A stretch of 64,000 nucleotides of DNA from Flavobacteriales bacterium (GTDB lineage: Bacteria > Bacteroidota > Bacteroidia > Flavobacteriales_F > PHOS-HE28): assembly GCA_016721005.1 (NCBI GenBank), contig JADKJM010000019.1, positions 496,001 through 560,000 on the forward strand, read 5' to 3'. Under the pieces are notes generated by a model. The model saw only the letters and a program-made list of their open reading frames with translations, was not told where the DNA came from and did not search any database. Each line of letters starts with the position of its first letter. Position 1 is the stretch's first letter. This document shows positions 1 to 8,343 of the stretch, one piece after another. The position numbers and the translations under genes are program-made.

Positions 1-271
1 CAGGATGGCCAAGCCGACGGTCACTTCCGCAGCGGCCACGAGCATGATGAAGAACACGAAGACCTGTGCCCGCGGATCGCTGTGGTATGCGCTGAACGCC
101 GTGAGCAAGAGGTTCACACTATTGAACATCAACTCCAGGCACATGAGGATGATGATCGTGTTGCGACGGAACACCACACCGGCTATGCCGATGCTGAACA
201 AGAGGAAGCTCAGGATCACGTAGTGCTCCAGCGGAACAACACGAATGGCGGTGATGATGCCTTCGTTCCAT
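1..271 (-). CDS. nuoK: NADH-quinone oxidoreductase subunit K (partial, left edge; frameshift near start)
   Basis: Membrane subunit of complex I, homologous to antiporter subunits. Reading the minus strand gives a three-helix protein containing EHYVILSFLLFSIGIAG, then RRNTIIILMCLELMFNSVN (the conserved Glu in the second helix) and VFFIMLVAAAEVTVGLAIL, where the window ends. About 15 residues are therefore missing. The ATG at 269-271 is one base out of frame with the body: removing one G from ATGGAACGAAGG would give M-N-E-G-I-I-T-A. I infer an indel at about 267-268. Gene order downstream of nuoJ supports the call. Confidence 0.85.
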
Positions 272-273
272 GG

Positions 274-818
274 TCAAGCCTTCCGTCATGGGCGATGCCC
301 TTCCTGGGAAGCCCATGGTTGCTGGAACTTCCTCCTTCTTCGCCAACATCACCACGCCCACCATCGCGCTGAGGAAGAGCACGCTGCTCACCTCGAACGG
401 CAGGAGGAATTCCTTAAAGAGGACATGCCGACGCTGCGCACGAGACCGACGCCAGGGTCGAATTCATTCGCCGGTGTGATGTTGATCCCATGACGCATGG
501 CCGCCATAAGCGTGAGGAAGAACAAGCCGCCCGCAAGTACCGCTGCCACGCGCGTGTGCCCAAGGTCTTCATCGGTTCGGTGGCCTTGTTCAGGTTCAGG
601 AGCATGATCACGAAGAGGAAGAGCACCATGATCGCGCCCGTGTACACGATGATGTGCACCATCGCGAGGAACTGCGCGTTCAGCAGGATGTAGTGCCCGG
701 CGATGCTGAGGAAGCAGACGATCAGCGCGATCACGCTGTTGATCGGGCTGCGCGCGCTCACCACGATCAGCGCACTGATGATGCTGATGGCGGCGAAGAG
801 GTAGAAGAACGCGAGCAT
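274..818 (-). CDS. nuoJ: NADH-quinone oxidoreductase subunit J, interrupted by two apparent frameshifts
   Basis: Complex I membrane subunit. The N-terminal 85 residues are a normal NuoJ (SPINSVIALIVCFLSIAGHY, HIIVYTGAIMVLFLFVIML). The frame is then lost at about 555 within a CGCGCG stretch. The continuation (LAGGLFFLTLMAAMRHG, then FDPGVGLVRSVG) is in another frame, and a second shift at about 415 restores the last helix (SSVLFLSAMVGVVMLAKKE). The end is uncertain: a TGA at 274-276 just before nuoK would fit only with a further indel. The protein would be about 180 residues, normal for the family. I favour sequence errors over real decay because complex I is otherwise complete. Confidence 0.8.
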
Positions 819-824
819 CCGGTC

Positions 825-1412
825 CTAACGATTGTGCGCGTAACGATTTTCCTGTTTGAACGTGATCACGTCCGGCGTCTGGCGCTTGCTCACGTCCACA
901 CGTTTCGTGGGATCCATGGGCTCCACCAGTTCATCCTTCCCGAACACGAAGGGCATGCGCAAGTAATCCGCTTGAACGATACGGTCCGTAAGGAAGATGG
1001 CCTCCTTCGGGCAGGCCTCTTCGCAATCGCCACAGAAGATGCACCGCAGCATGTCGATCTCATAGATGCGGGCGTACTTCTCCTCGCGGTACAAATGCTC
1101 TTCGCCCGGCTTGCGCTCGGCAGCCACCATCGTGATCGCTTCCGCCGGACAGGCCACGGCGCATAGCCCACAGGCCGTGCAGCGCTCGCGTCCCTTCTCG
1201 TCGCGTTTCAAGATGTGTTGGCCCCTATAGATCTCCGCGATGGGCCGCTTCTGCTCCGGGTATTGGATCGTGGGTTTCTTGCGGAAGAAGTGGCGGATGG
1301 TGATGGACAGGCCGCCAACGATCGCGGGCAGGTAGATGCGCTCCATGAGCGTCATCTTCTTGTCGCTCACCACGCGGGAGCGGTTCGTCAACGGTTGCAT
1401 CGTGGCGCCCAT
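825..1412 (-). CDS. nuoI: NADH-quinone oxidoreductase subunit I (2x[4Fe-4S] ferredoxin-like)
   Basis: Peripheral-arm subunit that carries two tetranuclear Fe-S clusters and passes electrons towards the quinone site. The 195-residue protein has two classic cluster motifs: CTACGLCAVACP (Cys78, 81, 84, 88) and CIFCGDCEEACP (Cys124, 127, 130, 134). The start is an ATG at 1412, 2 bp after the nuoH stop, and nuoJ begins 6 bp downstream of its stop, which fits a tightly packed operon. No anomalies are visible. Confidence 0.96.
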   Translation of the reverse strand: MGATMQPLTNRSRVVSDKKMTLMERIYLPAIVGGLSITIRHFFRKKPTIQYPEQKRPIAEIYRGQHILKRDEKGRERCTACGLCAVACPAEAITMVAAERKPGEEHLYREEKYARIYEIDMLRCIFCGDCEEACPKEAIFLTDRIVQADYLRMPFVFGKDELVEPMDPTKRVDVSKRQTPDVITFKQENRYAHNR

Positions 1413-1413
1413 C

Positions 1414-2427
1414 TCAGTGGTTGAAGAGGTAATGGATGCCGCCAGTGAGCAGGATGTTCAGGATACCCAAGGGGATCAGCTTCTTCCAACCCAGGTTCAT
1501 CAACTGGTCGAAGCGGAAGCGAGGCACCGACCAACGCACCCACATGAAGAAGAAGATGAAGAAGAAGGTCTTGGCGAACATCGCCGCGACACCGATGATC
1601 GCCGCCACGTTCGGATCGAGGCCCAAGGATGCCAGGCCCGGCACATGGTAACCGCCGAAGTACAGCGTGGTGATCACCGCGCTGCTGATGAACATGTTGG
1701 TGTACTCCGCGAAGAGGTAGAAGCCCAGGCGCATGCTGCTGAACTCCGTGTGATAGCCGCCCACGAGCTCCGTCTCACACTCGGGCATGTCGAAGGGTGC
1801 GCGGTTGGTCTCGGCGAAGGCGCACACGAGGAACAGCAGGAATCCGAGCGGTTGTTGAATGATGCCCCAGCCGTGCGCGATCTGGTAGTCCACGATCCCG
1901 CTTAGGCTCAGCGTGCCGGTAAGCATCACCAGCGCCACGATGCTCAGGCCCATGCCGAGTTCGTAGCTCACCATCTGGCTCGCGGCGCGCACAGCGCCCA
2001 GCAACGCGAACTTGTTGTTGCTGGCCCAACCGCCGAGCATGATGCCGTACACGCCGATGCTTACCATCGCGAACACATAGAGGATGCCGATCTCGGGGTC
2101 CGCGCCTTGCAGATTGATGGTGGTGCCGAAGACCGTGAGCGTACCACCCCATGGGATCACTACTCCGGTCAACAGCGCGGTGATCATGGCGATCGCCGGT
2201 CCTAGGAGGAAGAGTTTCTTGTTCGCATGGAGTGGAACGAAATCCTCCTTCATGAACATCTTCGTTCCATCGGCAAGTGGTTGCAGGATCCCGAAAGGAC
2301 CCGCACGGTTGGGGCCGATGCGATCCTGAAGGAAGGCAGCGACCTTGCGCTCACCATAGGTGGAATACGCCGCCACTGAAAGCGTGATCACGAAGAGCAC
2401 TAACAGGAAGATGGCGGTGGCGATCAT
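1414..2427 (-). CDS. nuoH: NADH-quinone oxidoreductase subunit H
   Basis: Polytopic subunit linking the quinone chamber to the membrane arm. The 337-residue protein has about eight hydrophobic helices. It carries the characteristic RIGPNRAGPFGILQPLADG loop near residue 40 and the acidic loop AETNRAPFDMPECETELVGG around residue 205, which lines the quinone channel. The ATG overlaps the end of nuoG by four bases, implying translational coupling. Confidence 0.96.
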   Translation of the reverse strand: MIATAIFLLVLFVITLSVAAYSTYGERKVAAFLQDRIGPNRAGPFGILQPLADGTKMFMKEDFVPLHANKKLFLLGPAIAMITALLTGVVIPWGGTLTVFGTTINLQGADPEIGILYVFAMVSIGVYGIMLGGWASNNKFALLGAVRAASQMVSYELGMGLSIVALVMLTGTLSLSGIVDYQIAHGWGIIQQPLGFLLFLVCAFAETNRAPFDMPECETELVGGYHTEFSSMRLGFYLFAEYTNMFISSAVITTLYFGGYHVPGLASLGLDPNVAAIIGVAAMFAKTFFFIFFFMWVRWSVPRFRFDQLMNLGWKKLIPLGILNILLTGGIHYLFNH

Positions 2428-3434
2428 CGTTCCTTCAGTTCCTTGTTGCGGACGAGTTCAGGCACGTTCGGTGCTGGCGCTTTAAGCAATTGCTGCTTGG
2501 TCTCCAGTTCATAGTGTCCCTGGCCGATCACGCTGTGACGATCGATATGCCGAGGGCCTTCCACTTTCCAATCGGCGAGATCCTTCTTCTCGAAACGGCA
2601 GGTGTTGCAAATGAACTCCTTCACTTCACCCCACTGGTCCTTGCGGCCGGTCACGCGAAGGACTTCATTCCCCTTCAGCCACAACACGACCCTGCCACTG
2701 CACCTTTCGCACGAGCGATGCGCATCCTCCGGCTTGGTGAACCACACCCGGCTGGCGAAGCGGAAGGTCCTGTCGGTGAGCGCACCCACCGGGCACACAT
2801 CGATCATGTTCCCGCTGAAGTCGTTATCCACCGCGTTCTGGATGTAGGTGCTGATCTCGCTCACATCGCCGCGGTTGATCACCCCATGCACACGCCCATC
2901 GGTGATCTGGTCCGCCACCTTCACACAGCGGTAGCAGAGGATGCAGCGCGTCATGTGCAGCTTGATCGTATCGCCGATGTCGATGGGCACGAAGGTGCGT
3001 CGCTCGAATTCGTAGCGGCTCGCTTCCGTGCCGTTCTCGTAGCTGAGGTCCTGCAGGTGGCACTCCCCGGCCTGGTCGCAGATCGGGCAATCCAGCGGGT
3101 GGTTGATCAACAGGAACTCCACCACGCCTTTGCGCGCATCGAGCAGTTCGGGGCTGGTGGTGTTCTGCACCTCCATGCCATCCATCACGTTCGTGCGGCA
3201 ACTGGCCACCGGCTTGGGCATGGGGCGCGGATCGCGATCACTGCCCTTGCTCACCTTCACGAGGCATGAACGGCAGTACCCACCGCTCGTCTTCAAGTTG
3301 GTGTAGTAGCACATGGCCGGTGGCACCACATGGCGGTCGGCCTTGTTGCGCTCGCCGATCATGCGTGCCGCTTGCAGGATCGTGGTCCCTTCCGGGACTT
3401 CGATCATTACGCCGTCGATGGTGACCTTGGGCAT
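2424..3434 (-). CDS. nuoG: NADH-quinone oxidoreductase subunit G, short form lacking the molybdopterin-oxidoreductase domain
   Basis: Fe-S wire subunit of complex I. An N-terminal [2Fe-2S] ferredoxin fold (CYYTNLKTSGGYCRSCLVKV) is followed by the His-Cys3 cluster region (HPLDCPICDQAGECHLQDLS) and a two-cluster segment (RCILCYRCVKV and IDVCPVGALTD). A further Cys set (CERCSG, ICNTCRF) lies near residues 245-280. At 336 residues the protein stops where larger NuoG proteins continue into a roughly 400-600 residue molybdopterin-like domain. I see no sequence for that domain nearby. The family includes such short forms in Bacteroidota, so this is likely native rather than truncated. Confidence 0.93.
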   Translation of the reverse strand: MPKVTIDGVMIEVPEGTTILQAARMIGERNKADRHVVPPAMCYYTNLKTSGGYCRSCLVKVSKGSDRDPRPMPKPVASCRTNVMDGMEVQNTTSPELLDARKGVVEFLLINHPLDCPICDQAGECHLQDLSYENGTEASRYEFERRTFVPIDIGDTIKLHMTRCILCYRCVKVADQITDGRVHGVINRGDVSEISTYIQNAVDNDFSGNMIDVCPVGALTDRTFRFASRVWFTKPEDAHRSCERCSGRVVLWLKGNEVLRVTGRKDQWGEVKEFICNTCRFEKKDLADWKVEGPRHIDRHSVIGQGHYELETKQQLLKAPAPNVPELVRNKELKER

Positions 3435-3436
3435 GG

Positions 3437-4789
3437 TTAAGCGGTCGCGAATTTGGGGTTTCGCGCGAAAGGTTCCTTCTCGAAGTGCTTCGGATCCTTC
3501 ACTTTCTGCGGGAACCGGATGTGATATTCGAATTCATCGCGGAAGTGGCGGATCGCCGAAGCCACTGGCCACGCGGCTGCATCGCCCAGCGGGCAGATGG
3601 TGTTGCCTTCGATCTTCCGCTGCACGTCCCACAGCAGGTCGATGTCCTCCGAGCGGCCTTCGCCGTGCTCCAGACGGTGCAGGATCTTCTCCATCCAGCC
3701 GGTGCCTTCGCGACACGGACTGCACTGTCCACAACTTTCGTGGCTGTAGAAGCGCGCGTGGTTCCACGTGCTGCGCACGATGCACTGCGCATCGTTGTAG
3801 GCGTAGAAACCACCGGAACCCATCATGGTCCCGGTCGCGAAACCACCATCGGCCAAGCTCTCGTACGTCATCAAGCGGCTCTCGCCAGTAGCGGTCTTCA
3901 GGAACAGTTCGTAAGGAATGATGGGCACGCTGCTGCCGCCGGGTACCACGGCTTTGAATGCGCGCCCTTCCACACCGCCGCAGTACTCATCACTGTTGAT
4001 GAACTCGTCGCAGGTGATGCCGAGGTCGATCTCGTACACGCCCGGCCGCTTGACGTTGCCGCCTGCACTGATCAGTTTGGTTCCCGCGCTCTTACCGATC
4101 CCGATCTTGGCGTACTCCTCGCCGCCATCGTTCACAATGGGCACCACAGCTGCGATGGTCTCCACATTGTTCACCACGGTCGGGCAGTTGTAAAGACCCA
4201 TCACTGCAGGGAAGGGCGGCTTGATCCGCGGGTTGCCGCGTTTGCCTTCGAGGCTTTCAAGTAGTGCGGTCTCTTCACCGCAGATGTACGCACCTGCTCC
4301 CACCTGCACGTGGATCTCGTGATCGAAGCCGCTGCCCAGGATGTTCTTGCCCAGCCATCCTGCGGCGCGCGCTTCGGCATCGCTTGTTCGATGATCCGGG
4401 CGACAGAAGTATTCACCACGGATGTAGATGTAGCTCGTGTGCGCGCCCATTGCGAAGCTGCTCGTGATCATCCCCTCGATGAGCATGTGCGGGATCCGCT
4501 CCATGAGGTAGCGGTCCTTGAAGGTGCCGGGCTCGCTCTCGTCGGCGTTCACTACGAGGTAGCGCGGAACACCTTCCGGCTTCGCGAGGAAGCTCCACTT
4601 CAGTCCCGTCGGGAAGCCAGCGCCACCACGACCACGCAGTCCGCTCTTCTTCACTTCCTCCAGCACGGCTTCGGGACTCATCGTCCGCAGTGCCTTCTCC
4701 ACGCTGCGGTAGCCGCCGTTCGCGCGATAGCCTTCCAGCCCGCGGATACCGGGGGTGGCGATGTGTTCGAAGAGGAGTTTGCGGCTCAT
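3437..4789 (-). CDS. nuoF: NADH-quinone oxidoreductase subunit F (FMN and NADH binding)
   Basis: Entry point of complex I: it binds NADH and FMN and holds cluster N3. The 450-residue protein has the glycine-rich site GRGGAGFPTGLKW at residues 53-65, the NADH-site segment IYIRGEYF, and the [4Fe-4S] motif ESCGQCSPCREG with a fourth Cys in NTICPLGDA. The start is an ATG at 4789. Upstream on the coding strand are 6 bases and then a 13-base poly-C run (G run at 4796-4808), so there is no recognisable Shine-Dalgarno sequence. Confidence 0.96.
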   Translation of the reverse strand: MSRKLLFEHIATPGIRGLEGYRANGGYRSVEKALRTMSPEAVLEEVKKSGLRGRGGAGFPTGLKWSFLAKPEGVPRYLVVNADESEPGTFKDRYLMERIPHMLIEGMITSSFAMGAHTSYIYIRGEYFCRPDHRTSDAEARAAGWLGKNILGSGFDHEIHVQVGAGAYICGEETALLESLEGKRGNPRIKPPFPAVMGLYNCPTVVNNVETIAAVVPIVNDGGEEYAKIGIGKSAGTKLISAGGNVKRPGVYEIDLGITCDEFINSDEYCGGVEGRAFKAVVPGGSSVPIIPYELFLKTATGESRLMTYESLADGGFATGTMMGSGGFYAYNDAQCIVRSTWNHARFYSHESCGQCSPCREGTGWMEKILHRLEHGEGRSEDIDLLWDVQRKIEGNTICPLGDAAAWPVASAIRHFRDEFEYHIRFPQKVKDPKHFEKEPFARNPKFATA

Positions 4790-4795
4790 TGACGC

Positions 4796-4837
4796 GGGGG
4801 GGGGGGGGTCGACTGTCGACTGTTAACTGCCAACAGC
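4796..4837. repeat. 13-bp poly-G tract plus short tandem repeats in the nuoE-nuoF gap
   Basis: The 48-bp nuoE-nuoF spacer contains a run of 13 G (4796-4808). Directly next to it is a short tandem repeat that reads AACAGTCGACAGTCGAC on the coding strand, preceded by GTTGGCAGTT. The G run is the longest homopolymer I noticed in the window. It lies outside coding sequence, so length change would alter only the nuoF 5' spacer. Confidence 0.8.
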
Positions 4838-5395
4838 TCATTGGTCCGTGTAATTGGTCCGTTGGTTCCGAGCGCGTAAGGCATCGATCAAAGCATCGGC
4901 GCTTTCGATCGTGAGCTTCTCGTGATAGCCCGCGCCGCATTGCAACATCGGAGCGGTACCACAGCTGCCGAGGCATTCCACGCCTTTCAGGGTGAACATA
5001 CCGTCCTTGGTCGTTTCGCCGCAGTGTACGCCCAGTTTCTTCTCCAAGTGGGCGATCAGGTCATCGCTGCCGCGAAGCATACATGGCGCGGTCCTGCACA
5101 CATCCAACACGTAGGTGCCCACCGGATGCAGGTTGAACATGCTGTAGAAGCTGGCCACTTCATACACCTCGATGTGCTGCAAGCCCATGACGTGCGCAAC
5201 AGCATCCATCGCGTTCACGCTGAGCCAGCCGTCGTTCTCGCTCTGCGCGATGTGCAGGATGGGGATCAACGCGCTCTTGCTCCGGCCTTCGGGGTAGCGT
5301 GCCATCAAGGCTTTGCACTCCGCAAGCGCCGCTTCACTGAAGGCGAAGGGCCGCGTACCAGCCGTGGTGGTGATGGGTCGGGTGCGAGCGCTCAT
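4838..5395 (-). CDS. nuoE: NADH-quinone oxidoreductase subunit E ([2Fe-2S], thioredoxin-like)
   Basis: Part of the NADH dehydrogenase module. The 185-residue protein has an N-terminal helical part (residues 20-90) and a thioredoxin-like domain with the four [2Fe-2S] ligands in CRTAPCML and VECLGSCGTAPM. The ATG overlaps the nuoD stop by four bases. The C-terminus (RARNQRTNYTDQ) is followed by the repeat-containing spacer before nuoF. Confidence 0.95.
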   Translation of the reverse strand: MSARTRPITTTAGTRPFAFSEAALAECKALMARYPEGRSKSALIPILHIAQSENDGWLSVNAMDAVAHVMGLQHIEVYEVASFYSMFNLHPVGTYVLDVCRTAPCMLRGSDDLIAHLEKKLGVHCGETTKDGMFTLKGVECLGSCGTAPMLQCGAGYHEKLTIESADALIDALRARNQRTNYTDQ

Positions 5396-6627
5396 GCGTC
5401 CAATTCTCCTGCGATCACGTTCAAACTGCTCATGGTGAGGATCGCATCGCTCAACATGCCGCCTTTGATCATTTCCGGGAAGGCCTGGTAATAGATGAAG
5501 CAGGGTCGGCGCAAGTGCAGGCGGAAGGGCGTGCGCCCGCCATCACTCACCAAGTAGAATCCGAGTTCACCGTTGCCGCCTTCCACGCAGTGGTACACTT
5601 CGCCAACCGGAATATCCGTTTCGCCCATCACGATCTTGAAGTGCCAAATGAGCGCCTCCATCTCGTTGTACACTTCTTCCTTCGGCGGGAGCAGCCACTC
5701 GGGCACATCCGCGCGGAACGTGGTCTTGTCGCTCATCGCGTCGAGCTTGTCCATCGCCTGCTGGATAATGGACAGGCTCTCCCACATCTCCTGCTCACGC
5801 ACCATGAAGCGATCGTAGGTGTCGCCGTTCTGACCGATGGGAACAATGAAGTTGAAGTCCTGGTAGCTGCAGTATGGATCGGCCACCCGGACATCGTAGT
5901 CCACGCCACATGCGCGGAGGTTCGGCCCTGTGAAGCCGTAGGCCAACGCACGATCAGCAGGAAGAGGTCCGCAATCAATGGTGCGGTCCATGAAGATCCG
6001 GTTGCGCACCAGCATCTTCTCGAATTCCTTCAACCCGGCCGGCATCTCCTTCACAATGGCGCGGATCTTCTTCCAGACGATATCGCTGAAGTTGCGCTCC
6101 CAACCGCCGATGCGGCCCATGTTGGTGGTAAGCCGCGCGCCGCAGATCTCCTCGTAAACCTCGTAGATCCGCTCCCGCCACTGGTACACATAGAGGAACG
6201 GCGTGGTGGCTCCGGCGTCCTGTCCGATGATGGTGTTGCAGATGACGTGATCGGAGATCCGTGCCAACTCCATGATGATCACCCGCATGTATTCCACGCG
6301 CTTCGGCAGTTCGATGCCCAGGAGCTTCTCCACTGTCATGTGCCAGCCCATGTTGTTGATGGGGGCACTGCAGTAGTTCATCCGGTCCGTGAGCGTGGTG
6401 ATCTGGTAGAACGGGCGGCGCTCGGCGATCTTTTCGAAGGCGCGGTGGATATAGCCGATGGTCTGCTCGGTATCCAGGATGATCTCGCCATCGAGGGTGA
6501 GCACGTTCTGGAAGATGCCGTGTGTGGCCGGGTGCGTGGGGCCGAGGTTGAGTGTTGTCAACTCGCGCAAGTCGCGACCTTGTACCAGGTCCTTCTGCCA
6601 GAAGTCGGGTTTCTCGCGCTCTTTCAT
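5392..6627 (-). CDS. nuoD: NADH-quinone oxidoreductase subunit D
   Basis: 49-kDa-type subunit that forms the quinone site with NuoB. The 411-residue protein shows the family signatures NLGPTHPATHGI near the N-terminus and GYIHRAFEKIAE, with EYMRVIIMELARISDH in the middle. It ends in FPEMIKGGMLSDAILTMSSL and VIAGELDA. It overlaps nuoC and nuoE by four bases on each side. NuoC and NuoD are separate genes here, unlike the fused form in some proteobacteria. Confidence 0.96.
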   Translation of the reverse strand: MKEREKPDFWQKDLVQGRDLRELTTLNLGPTHPATHGIFQNVLTLDGEIILDTEQTIGYIHRAFEKIAERRPFYQITTLTDRMNYCSAPINNMGWHMTVEKLLGIELPKRVEYMRVIIMELARISDHVICNTIIGQDAGATTPFLYVYQWRERIYEVYEEICGARLTTNMGRIGGWERNFSDIVWKKIRAIVKEMPAGLKEFEKMLVRNRIFMDRTIDCGPLPADRALAYGFTGPNLRACGVDYDVRVADPYCSYQDFNFIVPIGQNGDTYDRFMVREQEMWESLSIIQQAMDKLDAMSDKTTFRADVPEWLLPPKEEVYNEMEALIWHFKIVMGETDIPVGEVYHCVEGGNGELGFYLVSDGGRTPFRLHLRRPCFIYYQAFPEMIKGGMLSDAILTMSSLNVIAGELDA

Positions 6628-7133
6628 CGGCCGAACATCTTATCGTCCTTGTCCCTTCTGGTCGGGTCTTCCAGCGGATAGTCCTTTCTCAAGGGGAACG
6701 CCGGGAAGTCCTCCATGTTCAGGATCCGCTTCAAATTGGGGTGTCCCTTGAACTTGATCCCGAAGAAGTCCCACGCCTCGCGCTCCATCCAATTGGCGGC
6801 GGGCCAGAGGTCGGTCGCGGTCTGGAACTCGAGATCGTTCAATGTGGTGCGGCACTTCACCCGGATGCGGTGACCCTGGCGCATGTTGTGCAAGTGGTAC
6901 ACCAGTCCGAAATCCTGCGCTTCCCCCGGGAAGTGCATACCGCAGCACGTGGTAAGGAAACCGAAACCGAGTTCATCACGAAGCGTGCGCAATAGATCGT
7001 GCAACGCATCCTTCTTCACATGCACACAAAGCATATCCGCTTCTTGTGTGATCCCCGTGATCTTCTCACCGAGGGCCCCCATCCGGTCCTTCACCAATTG
7101 ATCGCGCTCGGCTTTCACCACGAATCCAGGCAT
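6624..7133 (-). CDS. nuoC: NADH-quinone oxidoreductase subunit C
   Basis: 30-kDa subunit of the complex I peripheral arm. The 169-residue protein has the family signature NWMEREAWDFFGIKFKGHP, followed by LKRILNMEDFPAFPLRKDYP and the C-terminal LEDPTRRDKDD. The ATG at 7133 lies just downstream of the palindromic repeat at 7161-7257, which separates nuoC from nuoB in this otherwise tight operon. Confidence 0.95.
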   Translation of the reverse strand: MPGFVVKAERDQLVKDRMGALGEKITGITQEADMLCVHVKKDALHDLLRTLRDELGFGFLTTCCGMHFPGEAQDFGLVYHLHNMRQGHRIRVKCRTTLNDLEFQTATDLWPAANWMEREAWDFFGIKFKGHPNLKRILNMEDFPAFPLRKDYPLEDPTRRDKDDKMFGR

Positions 7134-7160
7134 CGTTCAGAGGTCGGATGATAGGGTTAG

Positions 7161-7257
7161 CCGCGAAGGCGCGAAGGCGCAAAGAAGAGTTGAAATGCCG
7201 CAACGGGTCATCGTCGTCCAGGGTGTTCCCGCTTTGCGTCTTTGCGTCTTTGCGGCC
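7161..7257. repeat. Intergenic imperfect palindrome (CGCAAAG family) between nuoB and nuoC
   Basis: The left arm CCGCGAAGGCGCGAAGGCGC at 7161 is mirrored by a right arm CTTTGCGTCTTTGCGTCTTT then GCGGCC ending at 7257, with about 47 bp between arms. The transcript could form an extended stem-loop inside the nuo operon. It belongs to the same family as the copies at 18160, 19797, 39152 and 40965. Confidence 0.75.
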
Positions 7258-7266
7258 AATTGCATT

Positions 7267-7833
7267 CTAGTCAATGGCGTATTTGGTCATGAGGTCCTCG
7301 TACTCCTTGCTGTAGCGGCGGCGAAGACTTTCGTTCGCGGCCAGGTCCTGGATCTTCAGGATGCCATCGATGATCTGTTCGGGTCGTGGTGGGCAGCCGG
7401 GGATGTATACATCCACCGGGATCACGCGGTCGATGCCCTGCAAAACACTGTACGTGTCGAAAATGCCACCTGTGCATGCGCACGCACCCATGCTCAGTAC
7501 CCACTTCGGCTCGGCCATCTGCATGTAAACGGTGCGCAGGACCGGGGCCATCTTCTTGGCGATGGTGCCCATGACCATCAGTAGGTCGCTCTGGCGTGGA
7601 CTGAAGCTGAGGCGCTCCATACCGAATCGGCTGAGGTCGTAGTGCGAACTCATCACGCTCATGAACTCGATGCCGCAGCAGCTGGTAGCGAAGGGTAGCG
7701 GCCACAAGCTGTTCTTGCGGGCAAGTCCGACGGCCTGATCCATACGCGTGGCGAAGAAACCCGATCCGGAATGCCCCTCCGGTGGCGCTACGATGGTCGG
7801 CTTGGGCCGTTCGATACCGCGTTCTTCGCTCAT
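7267..7833 (-). CDS. nuoB: NADH-quinone oxidoreductase subunit B (cluster N2)
   Basis: Carries the terminal [4Fe-4S] cluster N2 that reduces quinone. The 188-residue protein has the paired Cys52-Cys53 in TSCCGIEFM, Cys118 in MGACACTGG and Cys147 in YIPGCPPRPE, with the same spacing as in well-studied NuoB proteins. The ATG at 7833 overlaps the inferred nuoA stop codon. Confidence 0.96.
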   Translation of the reverse strand: MSEERGIERPKPTIVAPPEGHSGSGFFATRMDQAVGLARKNSLWPLPFATSCCGIEFMSVMSSHYDLSRFGMERLSFSPRQSDLLMVMGTIAKKMAPVLRTVYMQMAEPKWVLSMGACACTGGIFDTYSVLQGIDRVIPVDVYIPGCPPRPEQIIDGILKIQDLAANESLRRRYSKEYEDLMTKYAID

Positions 7834-8206
7834 TCGTCTTCATTACACCCTTGCGTAACACGTAGTAGAGGCCCGCCAGCACGAAGCTGACGAAGACCAC
7901 CATCTCCACGAATCCGATCAGTCCCAACTCCTTGAAGGTAACCGCCCACGGATAGAGGAAGATCACTTCCACATCGAAGAGCACGAAGAGGATCGCGATC
8001 AGCAGGTACTTCACGGAGAACGGCGTGCGCGCGTTGCCGTGTTGTTCGATCCCGCTCTCGAAATTCTCCAGCTTCTGTTTGCCCCTCACCTTGGGACCCA
8101 GGAACGCGGAGGCGGCGAGGGCGAAGCCCACGAAGCCGACCGCGATGAGCGTCTGCATCACGATGGGCAGGTAGTCCGACGGAGAGGAAACGGTCTGGAG
8201 TAGCAC
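7830..8206 (-). CDS. nuoA: NADH-quinone oxidoreductase subunit A (apparent frameshift at 3' end)
   Basis: Small three-helix membrane subunit. Visible features are KVRGKQKLENFESGIEQHGN and FSVKYLLIAILFVLFDVEVI (the conserved Asp-Glu helix), then VVFVSFVLAGLYYVLRKG. In the sequence as given the frame runs on, out of frame, through nuoB. Adding one G to the GGG at about 7846 would give the ending RKGCNEDE with a TGA overlapping the nuoB ATG, which matches family length (about 125 residues). I take the given reading as an indel. The start is GTG at 8206; an internal ATG 16 codons later is an alternative. Confidence 0.9.
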
Positions 8207-8228
8207 GGAACGCTCTTTTGCGGGTCGC

Positions 8229-8261
8229 CAAATGTAGTATCAGCACCAACGCGCGAAGCAA
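8229..8261 (-). promoter_or_regulatory. Candidate Bacteroidota-type promoter of the nuo operon
   Basis: On the minus strand a perfect -7 element TACATTTG (8229-8236) is preceded by TTG (8259-8261) with a 22-bp spacer, matching TTG-N(17-23)-TAnnTTTG. Transcription would begin about 15-20 nt upstream of the nuoA GTG. Confidence 0.5.
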
Positions 8262-8322
8262 TACCGATCGATGACTTCCGTTGTGCGCCGGGATCCATAC
8301 CCTCCGCGAACTTTCAGCCCGT

Positions 8323-8330
8323 TACATTTG
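8323..8330 (+). promoter_or_regulatory. Candidate -7 element upstream of dxs
   Basis: TACATTTG, the same octamer as the divergent nuo site, lies 13 nt before the chosen dxs start. No TTG is found at the expected -33 distance, so this is weaker evidence; if real, the transcript leader would be very short. Confidence 0.3.
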
Positions 8331-8343
8331 TTCACTTGCCGTC

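Noticed and set aside
4796..4808. Phase-variable switch of nuoF
   Set aside because: The tract is outside the reading frame; on/off switching is not supported, only a possible effect on spacing.
5515..6681. 388-codon plus-strand ORF opposite nuoD
   Set aside because: Antisense shadow of a conserved gene; no independent motif.
7271..8206. A 311-codon fused nuoA reading
   Set aside because: After residue 120 the frame is the shadow of nuoB; a one-base correction gives a normal nuoA end.
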